Source: Coprococcus_C hominis
Lineage (GTDB): Bacteria; Bacillota; Clostridia; Lachnospirales; Lachnospiraceae
Length of the DNA: 64,000 nt
Assembly (NCBI RefSeq): GCF_020687505.1
Contig: NZ_JAJEQT010000010.1
Strand: one strand, 5' to 3'
Numbering within the stretch: position 1 is the stretch's first letter; the number at the start of each line of letters is the position of its first letter. Positions 8,807 through 16,284 of this stretch are shown in pieces. A program made the position numbers and the translations under genes. The notes under the pieces are model-generated. The model saw only the letters and a program-made list of their open reading frames with translations. It ran no database searches and was not told the origin of the DNA.

Positions 8807-9253
8807 TTATCGTCCCGTGGAACCAAAACCACCGACACCGCGTTCAGTTTCTTCTAATTCGTCAACCACTGCGAAATCACCAACGATATATGGTGTGATG
8901 ACAAGCTGTGCGATACGCTCCTTTGGCTCAATCGTCTGTGGCTCGTTGCTGTGATTGTGTAGAGCAACCATGAACTCACCGCGGTAATCGGAATCGACAA
9001 CACCCACTTTATTTGCAGGAGCCAGATGACGTTTGGCAGCCAGTCCGCTTCTGGCATAGACAAGTCCGGCATAACCTTCTGGAATCTCCATGGCAAGTCC
9101 GGTATGAACCATCACCGTCTCATGTGGTGCAATCGTAAGTGGTGCATCGATACATGCGTACAAATCGGCACCGGCAGCGTTGGTAGAACCGTAGGTTGGC
9201 AGTACTGCGTTTTCGTGTAATTTCTTAACATTTACCTGCATATGGGTAATCAT
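8807..9253 (-). CDS. dut: dUTP diphosphatase (dUTPase)
   Basis: Trimeric dUTPase that hydrolyses dUTP to dUMP and pyrophosphate, keeping uracil out of DNA. All five motifs are visible in order: AAGADLYA, ARSGLAAK, GVVDSDYRGE with the catalytic aspartate, ERIAQLVI, and the C-terminal arm RGVGGFGSTGR. The start at 9253 gives MITHMQVNV; its ATG overlaps the nrdG stop as ATGA, and AGGAGG lies ten bases upstream. About 148 residues is normal for the family. Being last in nrdD-nrdG-dut links it to dNTP supply and dTMP precursor formation. Confidence 0.95.
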   Translation of the reverse strand: MITHMQVNVKKLHENAVLPTYGSTNAAGADLYACIDAPLTIAPHETVMVHTGLAMEIPEGYAGLVYARSGLAAKRHLAPANKVGVVDSDYRGEFMVALHNHSNEPQTIEPKERIAQLVITPYIVGDFAVVDELEETERGVGGFGSTGR

Positions 9254-9780
9254 TTGTAAAATTCCTCCTCCAGACAAACTTTGTTTTCTGCAAGCGAACG
9301 CTTGACGTTGATGATTCTCTGGTTGGAGGAGCCGCGGAAGCGGAGGGACAAATCTTTCTTATCCATTTCGAATTCCCCGTCGACCAGTATATCGATGTAG
9401 CGGAGCAATTCGCGTGTCTCCGACCACATCACCATCATTTTTCCCTGTATATCTTTTTCAAAATCATAGCCTGTGTAGCACCACACATCTTTCTGTGGGT
9501 ACAGAGACTTAAACCGTCGAAGCAAAGGCAGCAGTCCCTGCTGGTTGACATATTCGAAAGGTTCCCCGCCGAGTAGTGACAGTCCTTTGATATAGTCTGG
9601 TTTCAGATAATCCAAGATCTGCTCGATCTCCGCTTCTGTAAATGGTTTTCCGTAGTTGAAATCCCATGTTTCTTCGTTAAAACAGCCCTTGCAGTGATGG
9701 GAACAGCCGGACACGAACAGGGAAACCCGCACGCCGAGTCCGTTTGCCACATCAATGCGCTTGATATCCGCATAATTCAT
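9250..9780 (-). CDS. nrdG: Anaerobic ribonucleotide reductase activating protein (radical SAM)
   Basis: Activase that uses S-adenosylmethionine and a [4Fe-4S] cluster to install the glycyl radical on NrdD. The cluster motif is present as CSHHCKGC near residue 26 (Cx3Cx2C), and the SAM-contact stretch LSLLGGEPF is near residue 66. At 176 residues it has the expected compact size. It lies 21 bases downstream of nrdD and its stop overlaps the dut start. This arrangement supports strictly anaerobic dNTP synthesis. Confidence 0.96.
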   Translation of the reverse strand: MNYADIKRIDVANGLGVRVSLFVSGCSHHCKGCFNEETWDFNYGKPFTEAEIEQILDYLKPDYIKGLSLLGGEPFEYVNQQGLLPLLRRFKSLYPQKDVWCYTGYDFEKDIQGKMMVMWSETRELLRYIDILVDGEFEMDKKDLSLRFRGSSNQRIINVKRSLAENKVCLEEEFYK

Positions 9781-9801
9781 ATCTATTTTCTAACCTCGAC
9801 T

Positions 9802-11928
9802 TTACAGATGTAATACACGTGCCTTGATCTCTTTCGTCTTGCCGACATTCCAGAAATTCTCGCCGAGGTAGCCGCAGGTACGACGTGTCACATTCATCTT
9901 GGAGTGATCCTTGTTGCCGCACTGTGGACATTCCCACTCGTTGTCGTCGTTGATCATGATTTCTCCATCGTAATCACAGACATGGCAGTAATCGGATTTC
10001 GTGTTGAACTCCGCATACTGAATGTTGTCGTAGATGAAACGCACGATCTCTTCGAGTGCCTCTAAGTTGTGGCGCATGTTTGGAATCTCCACATAAGAGA
10101 TCGCACCACCAGAGGAAATGGTCTGGAACTGGCTTTCAAAACGGAACTTGCTGAATGCGTCGATCTTCTCGCGGACATCCACATGATAAGAGTTCGTATA
10201 ATAGCCCTTGTCTGTGACGTCTTCGATCGTGCCGAAACGCTCCTGGTCGATTCTTGCGAAACGATAGCAGAGGCTTTCTGCCGGTGTGCCATACAGACCG
10301 AAACCAAGTCCGGTTTCTTCCTTCCATGTATCACAAGCCTTGCGCAGGCGGTTCATAACACGAAGGGCAAATTCCTCACCTTCCGGTTCGGTGTGGCTCT
10401 TGCCAGTCATAAGCTTTGTTACCTCGTACAAGCCGATATAACCAAGGGAGATTGTAGAGTATCCATCCTTCAATAATGGATCAATCTTTTCTCCTTTTTT
10501 CAGACGGGCAATCGCACCGTACTGCCAGTGTACCGGACTGACATCCGAGGTAACACCAAGCAGTGCATTATGTCTGCACATCAAAGCTTCGTAGCACAGA
10601 TCCAGGCGCTCGTCGAGCATGCTCCAGAACTTTTCTTCATTGCCCTTTGCCAGAATACCAATCTGTGGAAGGTTTAGGGATACAACACCCTGGTTGAAAC
10701 GTCCTTCCCATTTATAATTTCCGTTCTCATCCTTCCATGGAGAGAGGAACGAACGGCATCCCATACAGGAGAATACATTGCCTTCGTAGTTTTCACGCAT
10801 CTTTTTCGCAGAGATGTAATCTGGATAGAGGCGCTTGGCTGAACATTTGACCGCCAGTTTCGTAATATAGTCATATTTTCCGCCCTTTAAGCAGTTGTGC
10901 TCATCCAATACATAAATAAGCTTCGGGAATGCAGGTGTCACATACACACCCTTCTCGTTTTTGATGCCCTCGAGACGTTGACGGAGAATCTCCTCCACGA
11001 TGATTGCATTTTCCTCGATATACTCGTCGTTTGGATCGAGATTCAGGAACAATGTCACGAATGGAGACTGTCCATTGGTTGTCATCAATGTATTGATCTG
11101 GTACTGGATTGTCTGGACACCGGAACGAAGCTCGTCCTGCAGGCGGTCCTGTGCCATCTGCTCCAGGATTGCATCGTCAATCTTATCTCCGAATTCCTCA
11201 ACCAGTTTGTTCTTATATTTGTTGTAGCTCTTGCGCAGATATTTGCCGAGATGACGGATATCTACAGACTGTCCGCCGTACTGGCTGCTGGCAACCGAGG
11301 AAATAATCTGTGTCATAACCGTACAGGCTACCTGAAAGCTCTTTGGGCTCTCAATCAATTTTCCGTTCATTACAGTCCCATTATCAAGCATATCGCCGAT
11401 ATTGATCAGACAGCAGTTGAAGATTGGCTGTAAGAAATAATCCGCATCGTGGAAATGCAGTACGCCCTCATCATGTGCCTTAGAAATTTTCTCTGGCAGC
11501 AGAACACGACGTGTCAGATCCTTGGATACCTCACCGGCGATCAGGTCACGCTGGGTAGAGGCAACCGTTGCGTTCTTGTTTGAATTTTCTTCCATAACAT
11601 CTTTGTTACGGTTTTTAATCAGACTTAAAATAGAATCGTCCGTTGTATTTGCCTTACGGACAAGCTCACGGGTATAACGATAAATAATGTAAGTCTTGGC
11701 AAGTACAAACTTGCCGTCCGCCATCAGCTTCTGCTCGATGATATCCTGGATATCCTCCACCAGCATACGTGGGCGGTTCTTGCTTTCAATCCCCTGAACA
11801 ATCTCCTCAATTTTTTCATCGGTTACTTTTTCACCTGGTTCAACCTCAGCATTTGCTTTTTTGATGGCGGTGATGATCTTGCTGCGGTCATAGGTCACTG
11901 TATGACCATCTCGTTTGATAACTTTCAT
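9802..11928 (-). CDS. nrdD: Anaerobic (class III) ribonucleoside-triphosphate reductase
   Basis: Glycyl-radical enzyme that reduces ribonucleoside triphosphates. The N-terminal ATP-cone (about 1-95, MKVIKRDGHTVTYDRSKI) is the allosteric site. The catalytic barrel follows, then a C-terminal zinc site with CHVC and CPQC pairs, and finally the glycyl radical loop RTCGYLGENFWN. The start at 11928 is chosen because AGGAGAGGG lies a few bases upstream and because the ATP-cone begins there; an in-frame upstream ATG lacks an SD. About 708 residues, as usual. It leads the nrdD-nrdG-dut operon behind a good promoter and a probable NrdR box. Confidence 0.96.
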   Translation of the reverse strand: MKVIKRDGHTVTYDRSKIITAIKKANAEVEPGEKVTDEKIEEIVQGIESKNRPRMLVEDIQDIIEQKLMADGKFVLAKTYIIYRYTRELVRKANTTDDSILSLIKNRNKDVMEENSNKNATVASTQRDLIAGEVSKDLTRRVLLPEKISKAHDEGVLHFHDADYFLQPIFNCCLINIGDMLDNGTVMNGKLIESPKSFQVACTVMTQIISSVASSQYGGQSVDIRHLGKYLRKSYNKYKNKLVEEFGDKIDDAILEQMAQDRLQDELRSGVQTIQYQINTLMTTNGQSPFVTLFLNLDPNDEYIEENAIIVEEILRQRLEGIKNEKGVYVTPAFPKLIYVLDEHNCLKGGKYDYITKLAVKCSAKRLYPDYISAKKMRENYEGNVFSCMGCRSFLSPWKDENGNYKWEGRFNQGVVSLNLPQIGILAKGNEEKFWSMLDERLDLCYEALMCRHNALLGVTSDVSPVHWQYGAIARLKKGEKIDPLLKDGYSTISLGYIGLYEVTKLMTGKSHTEPEGEEFALRVMNRLRKACDTWKEETGLGFGLYGTPAESLCYRFARIDQERFGTIEDVTDKGYYTNSYHVDVREKIDAFSKFRFESQFQTISSGGAISYVEIPNMRHNLEALEEIVRFIYDNIQYAEFNTKSDYCHVCDYDGEIMINDDNEWECPQCGNKDHSKMNVTRRTCGYLGENFWNVGKTKEIKARVLHL

Positions 11929-12000
11929 AAACCCTCTCCTAAAACTATCTGTCAGTGTATTTCTTTGGTATCCAAATAAAAAACGTGAATACGGTTTCAC

Positions 12001-12029
12001 ATTATATCATCTGACTTGTGGTTTGTAAA
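12001..12029 (-). promoter_or_regulatory. Promoter of nrdD-nrdG-dut
   Basis: On the minus strand TTTACA (12029-12024), 17-base spacer, TATAAT (12006-12001). The leader to the nrdD ATG would be about 65 bases. Confidence 0.7.
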
Positions 12030-12036
12030 CATGAAA

Positions 12037-12077
12037 ACACTAAATCTAGTATGAAAAAAATGCACAAAAACTAGATG
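12037..12077 (-). promoter_or_regulatory. Probable NrdR box, with a weaker second box
   Basis: ACACTAAATCTAGTAT at 12037-12052 closely matches the near-palindromic NrdR operator, and sits directly upstream of the nrdD -35. A weaker match, GCACAAAAACTAGATG, is at 12062-12077. The centre-to-centre distance is 25 bases, less than the usual ~31, so the second box is doubtful. The rest of the 360-base gap from 11929 to 12288 holds only the two divergent promoters. Confidence 0.5.
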
Positions 12078-12198
12078 TTGCGATTTTTTGGACTCCTAAA
12101 ATGTCGAAAAACCGCGTATTCAAGCCATTTTTGTGCCTTATACATGCCGGAAAAAATGTGTATGCCCTGTGATTTCTTTGTGAAATATGAAAATTGCC

Positions 12199-12227
12199 TT
12201 TTCATTTTCCTTAAAATATGGTATAAA
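12199..12227 (+). promoter_or_regulatory. Promoter of the trigger-factor-like lipoprotein gene
   Basis: TTTTCA at 12199-12204, 17 bases, TATAAA at 12222-12227 preceded by TGG (extended -10). Confidence 0.5.
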
Positions 12228-12288
12228 TGCTAGGGATTTAAGTTTTTAAGTCTTATATTTTTAGGTAGAATCAGAAGGGATATGTATT

Positions 12289-13440
12289 ATGAAGAAGTTT
12301 AAAACACTTGGGTATGTACTGAGTCTTGCGCTTGGGATGACAATGCTTACCGGATGTGGAAAGAAGGTAGATGGCGTTGACCAGCAGAGTATGATTGACA
12401 AATATGCAGCGTATTGTGACCTGCCAGACTATAAGGGACTGGAATATGAAGAGACAAAATCGACCGTGACAGATGCGGATGTAAAAACAAAGATTGATTC
12501 CCTGTTGCAACAGTATGCAACGAAGACACAGGTAAAGGAAGGAACCGTCAAGGAAGGCGATAATGTCAATATTGATTTCGTTGGCAGTATCGATGGCGAG
12601 GAATTCGAAGGTGGTAATTCAAATGGTGCCGGTTATGATCTGACACTTGGCAGCGGTGCTATGATTCCGGGCTTTGAGGATGGTATCATAGGACATAAGG
12701 TTGGTGAGACGTTCAACATCAAGGCAACGTTCCCGGAGAATTATGGTAAGGATGAGCTGAACGGAAAGGAAGCAGATTTTAAGATTACGATCAACTACAT
12801 TACAGAGACACAGCTTCCGGAGTACAACGATGCATTTGTTGCTTCTTATACAGATGCAACAACAATTCTGGAATATGAGGATTCCGTCAGAAAAGATCTG
12901 GTTGAGCAGTATGACAAGTCGGATAAGAGTGCCAATGAGAGCGCAGTTATGCAGGTGCTTGTAGAGAAGACAACATACAATGAGTATCCTGAGAAGGAAA
13001 TGCAGGATCTGATCGACAAGAGTATTTCCCAGCAGGAGCAGGCAGCTTCCCAGTATGGTTATTCGCTTGGTGATTATGTAACAGCCAGATATGGCTTCCA
13101 GAGCGAGTCAGATTTCCGTGAGTATGTACAGGGACTGGCTGAAGATTATATGAAGGAAAAGATTGCGGTATGTGCAGTTGCAAAGGATGCCGGAATCACG
13201 GTTGATAAAGCAGAGGTCGATGACTATAAGAAGACGATCATGGATTATTATGGTTATGATGATGAGTCCAGCCTTGAAGAGAATTATACTTCTGAGGATC
13301 TTGTTTATTATGCGCTGGCTCAGAAGGTAGTCGATTACCTGTTAGAGAATGGCAAGGGTGTACAGGCAACCGCCAGTGATGCAACCGTAGAGACACCGGC
13401 TGCCACAGACAGCGATGCCTCTGCAACGGACGCAGAATAA
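12289..13440 (+). CDS. Trigger-factor-like FKBP-type peptidyl-prolyl isomerase lipoprotein
   Basis: 383 residues. A signal peptide ends in the lipobox LTGC (cysteine near residue 23), so this is a surface-anchored version of a normally ribosome-bound chaperone. The FKBP domain (about 80-170) shows EGDNVNIDFVGSIDGEEFEG and SGAMIPGFEDGIIGHKVGE. It is followed by a trigger-factor C-terminal-like helical region (about 180-360) and an Ala/Thr/Asp-rich tail. The ribosome-binding N-terminal domain of true trigger factor is absent. SD GAAGGG stands before the ATG. Probable role: folding of exported proteins, parallel to the parvulin lipoprotein at 3010-4086. Confidence 0.85.
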   Translation: MKKFKTLGYVLSLALGMTMLTGCGKKVDGVDQQSMIDKYAAYCDLPDYKGLEYEETKSTVTDADVKTKIDSLLQQYATKTQVKEGTVKEGDNVNIDFVGSIDGEEFEGGNSNGAGYDLTLGSGAMIPGFEDGIIGHKVGETFNIKATFPENYGKDELNGKEADFKITINYITETQLPEYNDAFVASYTDATTILEYEDSVRKDLVEQYDKSDKSANESAVMQVLVEKTTYNEYPEKEMQDLIDKSISQQEQAASQYGYSLGDYVTARYGFQSESDFREYVQGLAEDYMKEKIAVCAVAKDAGITVDKAEVDDYKKTIMDYYGYDDESSLEENYTSEDLVYYALAQKVVDYLLENGKGVQATASDATVETPAATDSDASATDAE

Positions 13441-13480
13441 TTAAAAATGAAAAAGCGTTTCGAATTTATCAAATTTCCTG

Positions 13481-13509
13481 TTGACATTTGTGGATAGAAA
13501 TGATATGAT
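13481..13509 (+). promoter_or_regulatory. Promoter of tRNA-Leu
   Basis: TTGACA at 13481-13486, 17-base spacer, TATGAT at 13504-13509, ending 14 bases before the mature tRNA. Confidence 0.75.
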
Positions 13510-13523
13510 ACGAAACGCAGTAC

Positions 13524-13607
13524 GCGGAAGTGGCGGAATTGGCAGACGCGCAGGCTTCAGGTGCCTGTGGTAGCAATACCGTGTGGGTTCAAGTCCCATC
13601 TTCCGCA
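13524..13607 (+). tRNA. tRNA-Leu (anticodon CAG)
   Basis: 84-base class II tRNA. The acceptor arm GCGGAAG pairs with CTTCCGC, followed by discriminator A. The anticodon stem CAGGC/GCCTG encloses TTCAGGT with anticodon CAG. There is a long variable arm, and the T loop GGTTCAAGTCC is present. CCA is not encoded, so it must be added. Confidence 0.93.
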
Positions 13608-13610
13608 TCA

Positions 13611-13641
13611 AAAGGGATAGGCAATCGCCTATCCCTTTTTT
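13611..13641 (+). terminator. Terminator of tRNA-Leu
   Basis: Twelve-base stem 13611-13622 with 13627-13638, loop AATC, T run. The inverted repeat extends outward on both sides into the tRNA 3' end (see findings). Confidence 0.88.
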
Positions 13642-13680
13642 GATGCGGAAGATGGCTGCAGAAGAGGTATAGAAAACAGC

Positions 13681-13709
13681 TTGCCCATATAGGATAAGTT
13701 TGGTAAAAT
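13681..13709 (+). promoter_or_regulatory. Promoter of the hydrolase-methyltransferase fusion gene
   Basis: TTGCCC at 13681-13686, 17 bases, TAAAAT at 13704-13709. The expected start of transcription is only a few bases before the ATG at 13720, and no SD is seen, so the message may be leaderless. Confidence 0.45.
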
Positions 13710-13719
13710 AGTAAGTACT

Positions 13720-15438
13720 ATGGGAAAAGCGATATCTTCAAAATTTCACAGGATGCGTGCGGAAGATCTGAAGCGACAGGTGGAACTCAGTAAAAGAAAA
13801 GCCGAATTTAAAATTCCACCATTTGTTGTGAAGCAGTTTGACATTGACGAGTTGCACGAAGAGGGACGGTTATGCTATCGGCTCGTGCCCAAACAGGGAT
13901 TTAATGGGACTTACATTATGTATCTGTATTCCAGTAAGCTGTGTTTCCGGATGAACCCTGCAGAATGGATGTTCCTTGCGAAGACAGCACTTGCGTGTCA
14001 TGCGGGAATTTTCCTGCCGATGTATCCGCTTGCACCGGAGCATTGTTGCCGGGAAGTTTTTCAGATGCTGGAACCGGCGTATGCGAACTGTACGAAAGGA
14101 CAGGACGTGGAACGCGTGGTGCTTATGGGCTGTGGCGCTGGCGGTGGTCTGGCATTGTCGCTTGCGATGGCGGCATGGCGGGAAGGCTTGCGCAAACCGG
14201 ATCAGTTGTATCTGCTGTCGCCGATGATGGATACCGAGTTTTTTGATAAGAGCTTAGAGCAGGAACTGATCGAGAATTCCAAGCATGCAAAGTGGACATT
14301 TTATAATGAGCATGTCAAAGAGTTCCTGAACTCCTATTGGGTGCGTGATTATGCGGTAAAGACGGAGTATACCAGTCCATACTATGGAGACATGACCGAT
14401 ATCTGTGACGATGTTGTGCTGTTTTCCGGGGTGCAGGATTTGTATCACTGCTATGCGCGGGAGTTTTATAAGAAAGCGAAGAAGGCTGGCGTGAATATCC
14501 GGTTCTTTGAATTTGAAGATGAAGCGGAAGATTTCATGATCTACGATAAGACAAAGGAGTACAAGAAAGCACAGGGCTTTTTGATCGACTGTATCAACGG
14601 AACATTTGATACGTCGCTGCGTGCGATCTATCCTTTGAAAATGATGTCAGACTGGTCTAAGAAATATCCAGAATATTTCAAGGATGACTGGGCGTCTAGG
14701 TTTATATATGACCACAAATTTGATTTTACCAGACTGAATCCACATATCAGTGAATACCAGAATATCCGCATGGCAGCGGATGCGAGTGCCTGCGATACGC
14801 TGGTGCGCCGGTTTACGGAGGAATTCCCTTGTGGAACGGTTGTACATATGGCATGCCGGCTGGACAATATGTTTGGCAGAGTAGATAATGGAAGAATTCA
14901 GTGGTATAGCGTAGATTCTCATAATATCATGTCAGTCCGGCGGGCGATGTATGGCGTGCGCGAGCGGGAGAAGACGATTGGACGGCGCCTGATGGATTTT
15001 TCGTGGTTAGACGAGATCCGGTGTAAACAGAATCAGGGTGTCATGTTCGTGTGTGACGATGGATTTTCATACTTGAATAAGAATGAGGTGCGCGACCTGA
15101 TTGCGAAGATACGGGCGTTGTTCCCAGGTTCCCATCTGGTATTCACTGCATCATCCACATTGGCGAATGCGACGGCGAACACATGGAAACATAGTCAGAC
15201 CGTACAAAAACGGAAAAAACGGAGGTTTTCAGTAAACAATGCTGCGCAGATGTTTGGTGCATGGCGGCCAGATTACCGCATTATCGACGAACAGCCGATT
15301 TTTCGATATCTGGAGATACCAAAGAAGCTGGGCTGGGTTACAAAATTAATGTGCCGTTACAATCTGATTGGTTATAACCACAGAATCATACATGTCAAGC
15401 TTGGCAGTGAAGAATATAAGATCAATTACAAATATTAA
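13720..15438 (+). CDS. Fusion of degenerate alpha/beta-hydrolase and degenerate LCM/TcmP-like methyltransferase domains
   Basis: 572 residues. Residues ~60-300 follow the hormone-sensitive-lipase type alpha/beta-hydrolase pattern (PMYPLAPEH, MGCGAGGGLA, LYLLSP, GVQDLYHCYAREF). However, the nucleophile elbow GxSxG reads GCGAG, the oxyanion HGG is replaced by YSS, and the usual HGF histidine region reads EDF. Residues ~340-572 resemble leucine carboxyl methyltransferase/TcmP proteins (RVDNGRIQWYSVD, then VRR), but the SAM loop GCGLDTR reads ACRLDNM. Both active sites therefore look lost. No SD is visible; the start follows the promoter spacing. It may be a binding or scaffold protein, or an enzyme with altered chemistry. 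The fold assignments are by motif memory. Confidence 0.6.
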   Translation: MGKAISSKFHRMRAEDLKRQVELSKRKAEFKIPPFVVKQFDIDELHEEGRLCYRLVPKQGFNGTYIMYLYSSKLCFRMNPAEWMFLAKTALACHAGIFLPMYPLAPEHCCREVFQMLEPAYANCTKGQDVERVVLMGCGAGGGLALSLAMAAWREGLRKPDQLYLLSPMMDTEFFDKSLEQELIENSKHAKWTFYNEHVKEFLNSYWVRDYAVKTEYTSPYYGDMTDICDDVVLFSGVQDLYHCYAREFYKKAKKAGVNIRFFEFEDEAEDFMIYDKTKEYKKAQGFLIDCINGTFDTSLRAIYPLKMMSDWSKKYPEYFKDDWASRFIYDHKFDFTRLNPHISEYQNIRMAADASACDTLVRRFTEEFPCGTVVHMACRLDNMFGRVDNGRIQWYSVDSHNIMSVRRAMYGVREREKTIGRRLMDFSWLDEIRCKQNQGVMFVCDDGFSYLNKNEVRDLIAKIRALFPGSHLVFTASSTLANATANTWKHSQTVQKRKKRRFSVNNAAQMFGAWRPDYRIIDEQPIFRYLEIPKKLGWVTKLMCRYNLIGYNHRIIHVKLGSEEYKINYKY

Positions 15439-15471
15439 GGCTGTCCGTGCAGAAACCGGACAGCCTTTTTC
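15437..15471 (+). terminator. Rho-independent terminator
   Basis: Eleven-base perfect stem 15437-15447 with 15457-15467, nine-base loop, T run; follows the fusion gene. Confidence 0.88.
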
Positions 15472-15519
15472 TTTTTGAAACGGAACATATAGTATGGATG
15501 AATTGGGAAAGGAGAAGGA

Positions 15520-16284
15520 ATGTTAGAGGCAGAAAATCTGGTAAAACAGTTTGAAAAGAATGAGAAGAAGCATAAGAAGGTATTATTTTCAGCGGTCGAT
15601 CATGTAAGTCTGCACATAAAGGAGGGCGAGATCGTCGGGGTATTAGGTCCAAATGGTGCAGGAAAGACGACGCTGCTGCGGATGCTTGGCTGTCTGATGC
15701 AGCCGACGGAGGGGGTAGTCCGATATACCGATGGCGACCGGATTATCACTGATCAGACAGAGATCAAACGGCAGATTGGCTATCTGTCGGGCAATACGAA
15801 GCTGTATGGCAGACTTTCCACGCGGGAGCTGCTGACGATTGCCGGGAACATCTACGGATTGCCGGAGAATGTGATTCAGGCGCGGATTGAAGAGATTGCA
15901 CAGATTTTGTCGCTGGAGGATTTTATCGACAACCGGATCGAGAAGTTGTCTACCGGACAGACACAGCGGGCTTCTATTTCCCGGTGCCTGATCCACAGTC
16001 CGAAACTCTATATTTTTGATGAGCCAACTCTGGGACTCGATATTGTGAGCAGCAGTGCGATTGTTGATTTCATGCGGGCGGAGAAGGAGCGCGGAAAGGC
16101 AGTGCTTTATTCCACACATTACATGGAGGAAGCGGAACTTCTGTGTGACCGGATTTTGATGCTGGCGCATGGACGTGTAATTGCAGAGGGGACTCTGCCG
16201 GAGATCTATGCACAGACAGAAACAACGAATCTACGGGATGCATTTAAAAAGCTGATACCTGCAGGAAAGGAGGAAATGTCATGA
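15520..16284 (+). CDS. ABC transporter ATP-binding protein (NatA-like)
   Basis: 254 residues with Walker A GPNGAGKTT near residue 45, signature LSTGQTQRASISR near residue 147, Walker B LYIFDEPTLGLD near residue 165, and the H-loop in YSTHYMEEAE. SD AAAGGAGAAGG precedes the ATG. It overlaps the downstream permease gene by four bases (ATGA), so the two products are made together. By family and partner this is the ATPase of a NatAB-type exporter. A sodium or drug substrate is possible, but nothing here decides it. Confidence 0.92.
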   Translation: MLEAENLVKQFEKNEKKHKKVLFSAVDHVSLHIKEGEIVGVLGPNGAGKTTLLRMLGCLMQPTEGVVRYTDGDRIITDQTEIKRQIGYLSGNTKLYGRLSTRELLTIAGNIYGLPENVIQARIEEIAQILSLEDFIDNRIEKLSTGQTQRASISRCLIHSPKLYIFDEPTLGLDIVSSSAIVDFMRAEKERGKAVLYSTHYMEEAELLCDRILMLAHGRVIAEGTLPEIYAQTETTNLRDAFKKLIPAGKEEMS

